Source of the DNA: Myxococcales bacterium
GTDB lineage: Bacteria; Myxococcota_A; Polyangia; Polyangiales; JADJMO01
DNA: 64,000 nt
Assembly (NCBI GenBank): GCA_016709545.1
Contig: JADJMO010000034.1
Span: 16,913-80,912 of the forward strand
Direction of reading: 5' to 3'
The translations under genes were made by a program, and so were the position numbers. The notes below the pieces were generated by a model that saw only the letters and a list, made by a program, of their open reading frames with translations, made no database searches and was not told the origin of the DNA. Below, piece by piece: positions 48,269-56,757 of this stretch; positions within the stretch are counted from its first letter, which is position 1; every line of letters starts with the position of its first letter.

Positions 48269-48910
48269 TCACGAGTTCCGGCGCGCGGTGCCCTCGGCGG
48301 CCTCTTCGGCCTCTTCTGCGGCGGCCTCGGCGATCGCCCGGTCGCTCACGACGGCCTCGTCGTCGGTCGCGATGCGAAGGCGAGTGGCCCGGGCCTTCTC
48401 GACGGCCGCCGCGACGGCGTGGGGGTCGGACGCGGAGAACTGGGCGGCGTGGGCCTCGCCGGCCTCGTCGGTCCAGGTCAGCTCGACGACGTCGCTCTTG
48501 GCGTCGAGGGTGTAGGCCCACGTGCCGTCGGCGCTCCGCTTGATGCCCCAGCCCGCGAACCGCACCCAGTCGTACGGGACCACGCGGCACGAGGTCACGC
48601 GCTCCATGGGGACGCGCGGGCCCCACAGGCCGCACTGCACCTGCACCTCGCCCTCGCTCACCACGGTGCGGACCACGGTGAGGGTGAGCGCGAGGAACGC
48701 GAAGAACGCGGTCATGAACGTCATGAACACGGCGGCGCCGACGCTCGACTTGGGGAGGACGTTCAGGAAGGCGCCGATGGCGCCGCCGCCGCACCAGAGC
48801 GTGACGAGGCCCAGGATGGCGAGCGAGGTGCGGCCGACCTTGGTGTCGCGCAGGAGCACCGCGCCGGCGCCGGCCATGTACTTCTTCGCGTAGGCGTCGT
48901 CGGTGGCCAC
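48269..48910 (-). CDS. Membrane protein with PH-like domain, unknown function
   Basis: 213 residues. Two transmembrane helices lie near residues 28-48 and 58-82 (TSLAILGLVTLWCGGGAIGAFL, GAAVFMTFMTAFFAFLALTLTVV). They are followed by a beta-rich segment of YdbT/PH-like type (SEGEVQVQCGLWGPRVPMERVTSCRVVPYDWVRFAGWGIK) and an Ala/Glu-rich tail. The pattern transmembrane pair plus RVxx-xxY-xWxxFxGWG is common in small bacterial membrane proteins. Function unknown. It lies 30 bases upstream of the GlmS-like gene on the same strand. Confidence 0.7.
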   Translation of the reverse strand: MATDDAYAKKYMAGAGAVLLRDTKVGRTSLAILGLVTLWCGGGAIGAFLNVLPKSSVGAAVFMTFMTAFFAFLALTLTVVRTVVSEGEVQVQCGLWGPRVPMERVTSCRVVPYDWVRFAGWGIKRSADGTWAYTLDAKSDVVELTWTDEAGEAHAAQFSASDPHAVAAAVEKARATRLRIATDDEAVVSDRAIAEAAAEEAEEAAEGTARRNS

Positions 48911-48964
48911 GCCGAGAGGGTACGCCTGGTCCGTCGCTCGGCGAAACCGACGACGCTTCGCGCC

Positions 48965-49591
48965 TCAGAGCGCGCAGGCGATCTTGGTCGCGGGCGCGGC
49001 GACGGGCGTGCCGCTGGTCGTGCCGAGGCCGAAGACGGTGATCTCGACGATCACGTCGGTGCCACATCGATCGCAGACGCCGTCCTTCTTGGTCTCGTCG
49101 GACGAGTAAGTGCCCGCCGTCTTCTGCCACTTCTGGCTCTTGGTCTCGCCGGGCGCGATCGTGCCGAGGTCGATCTTGTCGATCTTCCAGGTGGCGAAGG
49201 CGGTGCCACCGGACTTCAACACGCCGTACTCTGCGGTGACGGGCCCGATGGCAGCTCCCGTGCTGTTCTTGATCGTGAGCGAACCGGTGATGTTGGCTGG
49301 GTCCTTCGGGATGACAGGCATGCAGTTGCCGGTGACGGTGCCGGTGGTGGTCGCCTCGATCTTGCCGGCGGCGTCGCCGTCGACGGCGACGTCGGGCGTG
49401 GTGGTGTCGACCGGCGCGTCGGTCGTGGTGTCGGCGACGCCGGTGTCGGCCACGCCCGTGTCGGTCGCGGTGTCGACGGCCGTGTCGGTGGCGGTGCCCG
49501 TGTCGGTCCCGGGCACGGTGGCGCCGTCCTCGCTGGAGCAGCCGGCGACGAGGACGAGCGCGAGGGAAGCGAAAGAAAGGGTGCGGATCAT
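48965..49591 (-). CDS. Lipoprotein with Thr/Asp-rich repeat linker
   Basis: 208 residues from MIRTLSF; a start 18 bases upstream is possible. Lipobox LALVLVAGCSS. A linker of TDTAVDTATDTGVADTGVAD-type repeats about 45 residues long is the hallmark of myxobacterial surface lipoproteins. The C-terminal 120 residues form a beta-sandwich-like domain with a Cys pair (VCDRCGTDVIV) that could bind metal or form a disulfide. Family unknown. Confidence 0.7.
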   Translation of the reverse strand: MIRTLSFASLALVLVAGCSSEDGATVPGTDTGTATDTAVDTATDTGVADTGVADTTTDAPVDTTTPDVAVDGDAAGKIEATTTGTVTGNCMPVIPKDPANITGSLTIKNSTGAAIGPVTAEYGVLKSGGTAFATWKIDKIDLGTIAPGETKSQKWQKTAGTYSSDETKKDGVCDRCGTDVIVEITVFGLGTTSGTPVAAPATKIACAL

Positions 49592-49626
49592 GCGCGAAAT
49601 ATAGCGCAATCCGCCGCGCGCGCCCG

Positions 49627-51174
49627 TCAGACTGTTCGCTGGGTCCGGGCCGGCTTCTTCGCGGTCTTGCGCACGGGAGCCTTCTTCGGTGGAGCCTTCT
49701 TCGCTGTCGGCTTCTTCGCCGCCGCCTTCTTCGGTGCCGCCTTCTTGCGGGGCTTCGGCGCGACCTGCAGCAGCCCGTGCAGCGCCTCCGCGACGTCGTC
49801 AGGGACGTTCCACGAGAGGTTCTCCTGCGAGACGTACATCACCGACCGCGTCGTCCCGGCCTCGCAGACGGCGCCGTCCTCGTCCATGTAGAGCAGCGCC
49901 TCGTAGGCGGGCGCGCCCTCGGCATCGACGATCTCGAACGCGCTCACGAACTCGATCGGCCCGAACACCGGCTCGGCGCCGTCCTCCGCGACGGTGACCA
50001 TCGGCCCCGCGTCGGTCTCCCAGCCCTGACCGAGCACCGCGAGCTGGAGGCGTTGCCCCGCGGTGAGCTCGTCGACGGACCGGGCGTAGAGCGAGCGCTT
50101 GGTCCGCAGCGCAGGCAACGGCGGGAGCGCGGCGAGCCTCTTCTGCACGTGCGCCCCGAGCTCGGGACCGACCGCCGCGGCGAGGTCCGCGAGGTAGCCT
50201 CGACGCGCGGGGCACGCGAGGCTGTGCACGGCCCCGTCGGCCAGCTCCATCAGGTGGTCGGCGAGCACCTGCGACGGGAACTGCTTCGCGAGCTCGAGCC
50301 CCGAGGCGAGCGCGCGCGAGGGGAACTCCGCCTTCAACGCGTTCACGATCGCCTGTCCCTGCCGGGGCTCGGCGATGGCCGCGACGCACTCGGCGGTGAG
50401 CGGACCGATCGGGAGCATCCAGTCCCAGCGCTCCTCGATCGGGACGCCCGCGCGGACGAGCGAGAGGAACAGGAGCCAGCCGATCGGCCAGGGCAGGGTG
50501 CTGTGCCCATCGCGCTCGCTCGAGGGGGCCCCTTCGGCGTAGAGCGCGGTGACGCGGTCGGCGAGGGCCGACAGGCGCGCCGGCTCGTCGATCCGGACCT
50601 TCTCCCAGTCGTCCCACGACGGCGCCTCGACGCGGTAGGCCTCGAGCGCCAGATCGACGAGCGCCTCGAGGCGATCCATCGCCGGGAGCGCTGCGAAGAG
50701 CTTCTCGCCCGCCTCGTCGCCGAGCTTGGCGAGCGCGCGCCACAGCGGGGCGCGCCGCACCTTCTCTTTCCTGGTGTACTCGACCTCGCGATCGAGCACG
50801 CCCGGCGGATCGATGCCGAGCCAGCGCCGTCGCGCCCACGCGGTCTGCGGGATCGCCCACTCGTGGAGGGCGATGCCGGTGCGGTGCGCGACGAGCCGCG
50901 CGAGCTGCTCGTGCACGGGGTCGAGCTTCGCGGCGACGGGCAGGACCTCGTCGAACTCGGGGTATTTCGCGGCCGAGAAGGCCTTGGCGAAGAGCGCGTC
51001 GGAGTCCCGCGCCTTACCCGGCGACTGCTCGATCTTGAGGCCCGCGTAGGCGTCGACGGCGATCGAGGGCTCGTCCGGCACGGTGCAGGCCTCGAGCGCG
51101 ACCAGCGCCTTGCGCATGCGCTTGCCGACCTTCTTCGGGAGCTCGGCCAGCAGGGCCTCGTCGTGGGCGTCCAT
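49627..51174 (-). CDS. Large protein with histone H1-like Lys/Ala/Pro tail
   Basis: 515 residues from MDAHDEALL. The first about 450 residues are a helical, Ala/Leu-rich region I do not recognise, of the kind found in uncharacterised myxobacterial proteins (LAALPPLPALRTKRSLYARS...TAGQRLQLAVLGQG). The last about 45 residues are a basic repeat of KKA/PKK units (KPRKKAAPKKAAAKKPTAKK), like the tails of eukaryotic H1 and bacterial Hc1/AlgP proteins, which bind DNA or RNA non-specifically. It is convergent with nothing and lies 35 bases upstream of the lipoprotein gene. Confidence 0.7.
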   Translation of the reverse strand: MDAHDEALLAELPKKVGKRMRKALVALEACTVPDEPSIAVDAYAGLKIEQSPGKARDSDALFAKAFSAAKYPEFDEVLPVAAKLDPVHEQLARLVAHRTGIALHEWAIPQTAWARRRWLGIDPPGVLDREVEYTRKEKVRRAPLWRALAKLGDEAGEKLFAALPAMDRLEALVDLALEAYRVEAPSWDDWEKVRIDEPARLSALADRVTALYAEGAPSSERDGHSTLPWPIGWLLFLSLVRAGVPIEERWDWMLPIGPLTAECVAAIAEPRQGQAIVNALKAEFPSRALASGLELAKQFPSQVLADHLMELADGAVHSLACPARRGYLADLAAAVGPELGAHVQKRLAALPPLPALRTKRSLYARSVDELTAGQRLQLAVLGQGWETDAGPMVTVAEDGAEPVFGPIEFVSAFEIVDAEGAPAYEALLYMDEDGAVCEAGTTRSVMYVSQENLSWNVPDDVAEALHGLLQVAPKPRKKAAPKKAAAKKPTAKKAPPKKAPVRKTAKKPARTQRTV

Positions 51175-51211
51175 GGGCGCAGCATTGCACGTCCATGGCT
51201 GCCTCGCGCGG

Positions 51212-51532
51212 TCAGCCCTGCAGCAGCGCCAGCAGCCGCGCGCGGCTGACCACCCCCACCTGGCGCGCCACCTCGCGCCCGCCCTTGAACACGAGGATGG
51301 TCGGCGCCCCGCGCACGCCGAGGCGGGCCGCCGTCGCGGGCGCGCTGTCGATGTCCAGCGCACCCACCTTGACCACCCCGACCTGCTCGTCGGCCAGGGC
51401 CTCCACGACGGGCGCGAGCGCCTTGCAGGGCCCGCACCACGGCGCGGTCAGCTCGAGCAGGAACGGCTGGTCCGAGGCCAGGATCGTCGATTCGAAGTTG
51501 CTGTCGTCGATGGGGAGGACGTTCTTCTTCAT
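51212..51532 (-). CDS. trxA: Thioredoxin
   Basis: 106 residues, the usual size. Active site APWCGPCKALAP with Cys33 and Cys36, and the cis-Pro loop GVRGAPTILVFKGG. It has no signal peptide and works in the cytoplasm, receiving electrons from thioredoxin reductase and serving enzymes such as the free-Met-sulfoxide reductase seen at 29457. It is divergent from the sigma-factor-like gene, about 70 bases apart. Confidence 0.93.
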   Translation of the reverse strand: MKKNVLPIDDSNFESTILASDQPFLLELTAPWCGPCKALAPVVEALADEQVGVVKVGALDIDSAPATAARLGVRGAPTILVFKGGREVARQVGVVSRARLLALLQG

Positions 51533-51602
51533 GCGGGGAGAGGTCTCGACCCAGGCGGAACTTACGGGCGTAAGATCGGGCTTCCTCGAGACCTAGACCC
51601 CG

Positions 51603-52100
51603 GTGGACCGCCTCGAACGCCTCGGCCTCCTCGCCCGCGACCGCACCGCGCTGGTCGGCAACGCCCGCGGCGAAGGCCTCTCGCCGGAGGAGGCCCTCGA
51701 GTGCGTGCAGGACGCCCTCGTCACCCTCCTCGACCAGGAGACCGAGTCCGACCACGAGCAGGCCACGCTCAAGGTCATGGTGCGCAACGCCGCCCGGAAC
51801 TTCCGGCGGCGTCACCGGCGCGCGTTGCCCCACGTGCCGTTCGACGAAGAGCTGCGGCCCACCGACGAGGCGAACCCCGAAGGGCTGCTCGGGCACGCCG
51901 AGGACATGGTCCGCCTGCGCATGTGCGTCGCCGAGCTCTGCTCGGTGCAGCGGGGCGTCGTGATGCTGCGCCTGCTCGAGGAGCGCTCGGGCGAGGACGT
52001 GGCCGCGGCGCTCGGCCTCACCCGCGGTCACGTGGACGTGCTCGTGCATCGGGCGAAGGCCGCGCTTCGCATCTGCATGCGCAAGCCCGTCGGCGGATGA
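51603..52100 (+). CDS. ECF-type RNA polymerase sigma factor
   Basis: 165 residues from a GTG. Region 2 is ALECVQDALVTLLDQET...LKVMVRNAARNFRRRHRR, and region 4 is SVQRGVVMLRLLEERSGEDVAAALGLTRGHVDVLVHRAKAALR, which ends in a helix-turn-helix for the -35 element. The spacing and length suit a group IV (ECF) factor. No anti-sigma factor is adjacent; the next gene is a STAS-like protein. Region 2 is short, so partial degeneration is possible. Confidence 0.82.
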   Translation: MDRLERLGLLARDRTALVGNARGEGLSPEEALECVQDALVTLLDQETESDHEQATLKVMVRNAARNFRRRHRRALPHVPFDEELRPTDEANPEGLLGHAEDMVRLRMCVAELCSVQRGVVMLRLLEERSGEDVAAALGLTRGHVDVLVHRAKAALRICMRKPVGG

Positions 52101-52131
52101 TCCGAAACGCAGGGAGCTTCGTACGTGCTCC

Positions 52132-52551
52132 GTGTACTCCATCGAGAACACGGTGGGTCGGCTCGTGGAGATCCGCATCTGGTCGCCGGTCTCCGCACAG
52201 GAGGCGCAGCCCTGGGCCGCCCTCCACGATCGGGTCGTCGAGGCAGTGCGGGGGCCGTACGTGTGCTTCGTCGACCTCGCCGACGCCACCGTGTTCCCGC
52301 CCGACGCGGTCGACGCCTACGTGTCGACGATGCGCAACGAGCCGCGCCTGCTGCGCACCGCGACCCTCCTCGGCCGGAGCCCCACGCTGCACCTCCAGAT
52401 CCTGCGCATGATCAAGGAGGCGAACCACCCGGCGCGTCGGGCCTTCCGCGACGCGACCGAGCTGTTCGCGTTCCTCGAGCCGGTGCTCACGCCGCTGGAG
52501 AAGCGGCGCATCCGTGGGCTGTTGATCCCCCGCGGTCTCGCGGCGGCATGA
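52132..52551 (+). CDS. Small STAS-like protein of unknown function
   Basis: 139 residues, GTG start. Alternating strand-helix sequence such as LVEIRIWSPVSAQEAQPWAALHDRVVEAVRGPYVCFVDLADATVFPP is of the STAS/SpoIIAA (anti-anti-sigma) type, with a Ser-Thr in the middle loop (YVSTMRN). It follows the ECF gene by 31 bases, which would suit regulation, but the match is by fold pattern only. Confidence 0.5.
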   Translation: MYSIENTVGRLVEIRIWSPVSAQEAQPWAALHDRVVEAVRGPYVCFVDLADATVFPPDAVDAYVSTMRNEPRLLRTATLLGRSPTLHLQILRMIKEANHPARRAFRDATELFAFLEPVLTPLEKRRIRGLLIPRGLAAA

Positions 52552-52558
52552 TCCACCT

Positions 52559-52587
52559 TTGAACTGTCCCGAGCATCGTGGTAGAGT
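52559..52587 (+). promoter_or_regulatory. Candidate sigma-70-type promoter of the rtcB leader
   Basis: TTGAAC (52559-52564), a 17-base spacer and TAGAGT (52582-52587) give a fair match to -35/-10. The transcript would start near 52595 and enter a 22-codon leader ORF within about 12 bases. Confidence 0.45.
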
Positions 52588-52606
52588 CTGCGCACACGAG
52601 GAACCC

Positions 52607-52675
52607 ATGAGACTCCATCGCCTTCTCCAGGATCTGCAGCGCCCGCCGTCGGCGCCCGGAACACGCGCGATCTGA
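52607..52675 (+). CDS. Putative 22-residue leader peptide upstream of rtcB
   Basis: ATG at 52607 with GAGGAA 3 to 8 bases upstream. The peptide is MRLHRLLQDLQRPP plus SAPGTRAI, rich in Leu and Arg codons. It ends 18 bases before a strong terminator hairpin and 140 bases before rtcB. The arrangement is that of a transcription-attenuation leader, but no control codon run as clear as in trp or his is present. Confidence 0.4.
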   Translation: MRLHRLLQDLQRPPSAPGTRAI

Positions 52676-52692
52676 GCCGTCCCTCGCCCCTC

Positions 52693-52731
52693 GAGAGCCG
52701 CCAGGTCATCCCCCGGCGGCTCTCTTCGTTT
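52693..52731 (+). terminator. Rho-independent terminator / attenuator before rtcB
   Basis: A perfect 10-base stem GAGAGCCGCC / GGCGGCTCTC (52693-52702 and 52715-52724) with a 12-base loop is followed by TTCGTTTT. A short upstream CCGCCG in the leader ORF (near 52643) could pair with CGGCGG of the 3' arm as an antiterminator. Confidence 0.7.
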
Positions 52732-52815
52732 TGTCCGCCGGTAGGTTCAAATCGATATCCTACCCATCTTCACATCGGAGACTCCCCAGGGCGCGAGCCA
52801 GGGAGGCAACCAGTC

Positions 52816-54222
52816 ATGTCCTTCAAGCACATCGCCGTCCCGGTCGGCGACCGCCACTACGTCCTGCCGCAGGTCGCCGACATGCGGGTCGAGATCCACG
52901 CCTACCTCTCCGCGGCGCTCTACGAGGCCTCGGACGAGGCGCTGTGGTCGCAGGCCGCGCACGCGGCGAGCTACCCGGGCGTCACGGGCGTCTACCTGAT
53001 GCCCGACACCCACCTCGGCTTCGGCGTGCCGGTCGGCGGCGTGGTCGTGACCGAGGGGACCATCATCCAATCCGGCTCCGGCTACGACATCTCGTGCGGC
53101 GTGCTGTACCTGCGCGTCCCGGGCCTCGGCGCCGCGCGCGTGCGCGAGAAGAAGGTGCGCGGCGACTTCCTGCGCGAGGTCGAGAAGCGCGTCGCGACGG
53201 GCGTCGGCAACGGCCGCCCGAAGCACATGCCGCGCTTCTCCTCGACCAAGGCCGAGCAGGTGCTGCGCCACGGCGCACAGGCGCTCGGCGTGCGCGCCGA
53301 CGTGTGCGAGCGCGTGTTCATCCCGATCCCGGACGAGACCGACGTGCGCGAGATCGAGCGCGCGTGGGACAAGGTCGTGCCGCAGCTGGGCTCGGTCGGA
53401 GGGGGAAACCACTTCGTCGAGATGCAGGTCGATCGCGACGACGGCTCGGTGTGGGTGATGATCCACTGCGGGTCGCGCGGCTACGGCTGGCAGGTCGCGA
53501 ACCACTACTTCCACGAGGGCGCGCGCCTGCGCGGCCTTGCGAGCGCGCGCCGCGAGGACAGCTGGCTCCGCGCGGACGAGCCGCTCGGCAAGGCCTACTG
53601 GGCGCACCACAACGCCGCGGCGAACTACGCCGTCGCGAACCGCCATGTGATCGCCGACGGCGTGCGCGAGGCGCTCCGTGAGGTGTTCGGCGTGGACGGC
53701 GAGGTCTACTACGAGATCTCGCACAACCTCGTGCAGGAAGAGACGCTCGTGCTGCCGGACGGTACGCACAAGCGCGGCTTCGTGCACCGCAAGGGCGCGA
53801 CGCGCGCGTTCCCCGCCGGCCACCCGGACCTCGTCGGCACGCGCTGGAGCGACACCGGCCACCCGTGCCTGATCCCGGGGTCCATGTACACCGGCGCGGC
53901 GATCCTGTTCCCGCAGGCGGGCGCGCACGCGACGGCGTGCTCGGTCAACCACGGGTCGGGCCGCGTGCTCGGTCGCGGCGCCGCCAAGCGCCAGCTCGAG
54001 CACCGGCAGGCGGAGATCGACGCCGAGATGCGCGAGGTGAAGCGGAGCTTCGCGGGGGTCGAGATCGAGGGCATCGTCGGCAACACGCGCACGACGCCGC
54101 TCGACGAGTGCGGGCACGTCTACAAGGACCTCGACGAGGTGCTCGACGTGCTCGAGGGCGAGGGCATCGCGAAGGTCGCGCACCGGCTGTACCCGGTCGC
54201 GAACATCAAGGGGATGGACTGA
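52816..54222 (+). CDS. rtcB: tRNA-splicing / RNA-repair ligase RtcB
   Basis: 468 residues. Metal and catalytic motifs are LMPDTHLGFGVPVGGV, GSGYDISCGVL (Cys), GGGNHFVEMQ, NHGSGRVLG and FVHRKGATRAF, whose His is the guanylylated residue in RtcB. It joins 2',3'-cyclic-phosphate or 3'-phosphate ends to 5'-OH ends with GTP and Mn. The usual partners rtcA and rtcR are not next to it, but the long leader suggests its own control. Predicted start follows GGAGGCAACCAGTC. Confidence 0.95.
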   Translation: MSFKHIAVPVGDRHYVLPQVADMRVEIHAYLSAALYEASDEALWSQAAHAASYPGVTGVYLMPDTHLGFGVPVGGVVVTEGTIIQSGSGYDISCGVLYLRVPGLGAARVREKKVRGDFLREVEKRVATGVGNGRPKHMPRFSSTKAEQVLRHGAQALGVRADVCERVFIPIPDETDVREIERAWDKVVPQLGSVGGGNHFVEMQVDRDDGSVWVMIHCGSRGYGWQVANHYFHEGARLRGLASARREDSWLRADEPLGKAYWAHHNAAANYAVANRHVIADGVREALREVFGVDGEVYYEISHNLVQEETLVLPDGTHKRGFVHRKGATRAFPAGHPDLVGTRWSDTGHPCLIPGSMYTGAAILFPQAGAHATACSVNHGSGRVLGRGAAKRQLEHRQAEIDAEMREVKRSFAGVEIEGIVGNTRTTPLDECGHVYKDLDEVLDVLEGEGIAKVAHRLYPVANIKGMD

Positions 54223-54299
54223 CGATCGTGGCGTTCGGGTGACGTCGTTGCGCTGGCGCATGGCCGATCCAGCTCGGGACCTCACCCGTATGTCTCGTG

Positions 54300-56675
54300 A
54301 TGAATCGTCGCCCGACCCCCACGCTCCTTGCCGGACTGCTCGTCGTCGGGTGTGCGCCGAGCGCCGATCCGGAGCCGCCTCCGCTCGTCGAGGCGGCTTC
54401 GGTGCTCGCGCGCGTCGACGTCGACCGCGTGCAGTTCTCCACAGAATCAGCGGAGAAGGGCGGGTTCTCCTGGTCGTTGCAGGGGCCGGCCGCCAAGCAG
54501 GTCACGCGGGGGCCGGACCGCCTCGAGCTCGATCACGGAGGCGTGGTCGAGTGGTACCGGAAGCGTCCCGGCGGGGTCGAGCTCGGCTTCACCATCGACC
54601 GCACGACGAGCTCTACGGTGGATCTCACCTACGTCGTCTCCGGTCTCACCCCGCGCATCGCATGCCCGGCGGACGCCTGCGTCGCCCTCGTGGACACGGC
54701 GGGCCGAGCTCGCTTCGACGTGCGGGATCTCGAGGCGTGGGACGCCGATCACGTGCCCCTCCGCGCGTGGTTCAGCGTCGCGAACGACACCCTCGCCATC
54801 CACGTCGACGTCGCCACGGCCCGCTTCCCGGTGACCATCGATCCGACCATCGGGCCGAGCGCGCGCCTGCGGGGCAGCTCCACCGCGGACGTCGACGAGC
54901 TCGGCACCGCCCTCGCGCTCCAGAAGGACCTCCTCGCCGTCGGGGCGCCCGGTGATCCCCTGGATGGAGGTGGGGTCTTCGTCTACGGGTGGGCCTCCAA
55001 GACGGGCTGGACCAACCAGGCCCTCTTGCCGCGCCCGACCGACGCCGACCGCTTCGGCAGCGCCTTGTCCTTCTCCGGGGACCTGCTCGCGGTGGGCGCC
55101 GAGTTCACCGACGATCTGCCCGTCACCTCGGCGGGCGCTGTCTTCGTCTTCCAGCGCGAAGCGACCACGTGGAAGTCGATCCAGACGCTGCGCGCCGAGG
55201 CCAAGGCCTCCGTCGCCTTCGGGCACGCGATCGCCGCGAGCGGAGACCTGCTGCTGATCGGCGGGCAGGGGAGCCCGCTCGATGGCACCAACGGCGTGGC
55301 CGAGGTCTGGGCGAAGACGGGCACCACGTTCTCGCGCGTGGTCGCGTTGCCGCCGCCGAAGGTGTTCGAGGACTTCGGCAGCGCGGTCGCGATCGCCGGC
55401 GACCTCGCGGTCGTCGGCGCGCCGCACGCCACCGTGGACACCGTCGACGAGGCCGGCGCGGTGTACGTGTTCGTGAAGAGCGGCGGCACCTGGAAGCTCG
55501 ATCAGCGCGTCGTCGCGCCCGTGCCGTCCGACAGCGCGCACTTCGGGTATGCCGTGTCGGTCAGCGACAAGCGGCTGGTCGTCGGCGCGCCCGACGACGA
55601 CGACGGCGCCAAGGCCACGGGTTCGGTCTACGTCTTCGACCGCGTGGGCAGCGCGTTCGCGAGCCCCAAGGGCAAGGCGTTCCAGGGCACCGCCGACCTC
55701 GAGGAGTTCGGGTACTCGGTCGCCACGGCCGACGACCTCCTCCTCGTGGGCGCTCGGTCGGCCGGCAAGGACAGCGAGGGTGAGGTGCACGTCTACGCGT
55801 ACGACGGCAAGGCGTTCGTCGAGAAGTCCAAGCTCCTCCCGCTCACGCCGGTGTTCGGCCTCAATTTCGGGGCCAGCGTCACGCTCTCGGGCAACGATGG
55901 CGCCGTCGGCGCGGCCCACCAGTTCGGCGCGGGCGAGGCGTACGTCTATCGCCCGTTGATCGCCTTCGCGGACGGCAAGGGCTGCGCGGTCGACGCCGAG
56001 TGCGAGCACGGCCACTGCGTCGAGGGCACCTGCTGCGCCGCCACGAGCTGCGCGCCGTTCGGGTGCGCGACGGGCAGCTGCGCGACGACGTGCACGGCCA
56101 CCACCGGATGCGCGAAGACCGCCTACTGCGAAGCCGGCGCCTGCAAGCCCCTGAAGATCGACGGGAGCGGTTGCACGGACAAGGCACAGTGCGCGAGCGG
56201 CTTCTGCGAGGGCAGCTACTGCTGCGACACCGCGTGTCTGCCGTTCGTCTGCGCGAGCAACGGCAAGTGCAAGACCACGTGCGTCACCAAGGAGGACTGT
56301 GCGGCCGGCTTCGCGTGCACCGCGGGCAACTGCGTGCAGGGCTCGCGCTGCAACACCGAGGGCACCGCGTCGATCGGCAAGGACGAGGTCGTCACGCCGT
56401 GCAGCCCGCTCCGGTGCGTGGACGGCGCCTGCCTGAAGCAGTGCACCACCTCGGCCGACTGTCAGTCGGGCTTCGCCTGCGACACGTCCACGGGCAAGTG
56501 CGTCGCGGGTGCGGCGCCCGCCGACACCGATTCGGGCGGCGGCTGCACCACGTATCCCGGCCGTCCCGCACAGGCGGGTGTCGCGCTCGTCGCGGTGCTC
56601 GGCTGGCTCGTGCGACGCCGCCGCGGCCCGGACGCCCACGGAGCGAAGCAAGGACGAGGCGCGAGCGTTCCATAG
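54300..56675 (+). CDS. FG-GAP-repeat, Cys-rich surface lipoprotein with MYXO-CTERM
   Basis: 791 residues. A lipobox (LLAGLLVVGCAPS) is at residues 10-20. A beta-propeller of seven repeats follows (residues about 190-560), each like DLLAVGAPGDPLDGGGVFVYG or LAVVGAPHATVDTVDEAGAVYVF, FG-GAP-type integrin repeats. Next comes a Cys-rich region of about 140 residues with six-Cys units (CAVDAECEHGHCVEGTCCAATSC, CTDKAQCASGFCEGSYCC). It ends GGGCTTYPGRPAQAGVALVAVLGWLVRRRRG, a MYXO-CTERM anchor (Gly-Gly-Cys, helix, Arg). It should be displayed on the cell surface; its partner is unknown. Confidence 0.85.
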   Translation: MNRRPTPTLLAGLLVVGCAPSADPEPPPLVEAASVLARVDVDRVQFSTESAEKGGFSWSLQGPAAKQVTRGPDRLELDHGGVVEWYRKRPGGVELGFTIDRTTSSTVDLTYVVSGLTPRIACPADACVALVDTAGRARFDVRDLEAWDADHVPLRAWFSVANDTLAIHVDVATARFPVTIDPTIGPSARLRGSSTADVDELGTALALQKDLLAVGAPGDPLDGGGVFVYGWASKTGWTNQALLPRPTDADRFGSALSFSGDLLAVGAEFTDDLPVTSAGAVFVFQREATTWKSIQTLRAEAKASVAFGHAIAASGDLLLIGGQGSPLDGTNGVAEVWAKTGTTFSRVVALPPPKVFEDFGSAVAIAGDLAVVGAPHATVDTVDEAGAVYVFVKSGGTWKLDQRVVAPVPSDSAHFGYAVSVSDKRLVVGAPDDDDGAKATGSVYVFDRVGSAFASPKGKAFQGTADLEEFGYSVATADDLLLVGARSAGKDSEGEVHVYAYDGKAFVEKSKLLPLTPVFGLNFGASVTLSGNDGAVGAAHQFGAGEAYVYRPLIAFADGKGCAVDAECEHGHCVEGTCCAATSCAPFGCATGSCATTCTATTGCAKTAYCEAGACKPLKIDGSGCTDKAQCASGFCEGSYCCDTACLPFVCASNGKCKTTCVTKEDCAAGFACTAGNCVQGSRCNTEGTASIGKDEVVTPCSPLRCVDGACLKQCTTSADCQSGFACDTSTGKCVAGAAPADTDSGGGCTTYPGRPAQAGVALVAVLGWLVRRRRGPDAHGAKQGRGASVP

Positions 56676-56757
56676 GTCGATGAAGCTGCAGCCGGTCTCG
56701 GAGAGTCGTGCGCTCGCGCCGAGCCGCGCTGTCGGGATGTGGGTAGGCTCCGGCGTG

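Noticed and set aside
45530..49891. A 1453-residue plus-strand reading frame
   Set aside because: It mirrors the GlmS-like and neighbouring genes in a complementary frame and has no recognisable domain.
53063..53278. Arg-rich minus-strand ORFs opposite rtcB
   Set aside because: They are shadows of a strongly conserved gene on the other strand.
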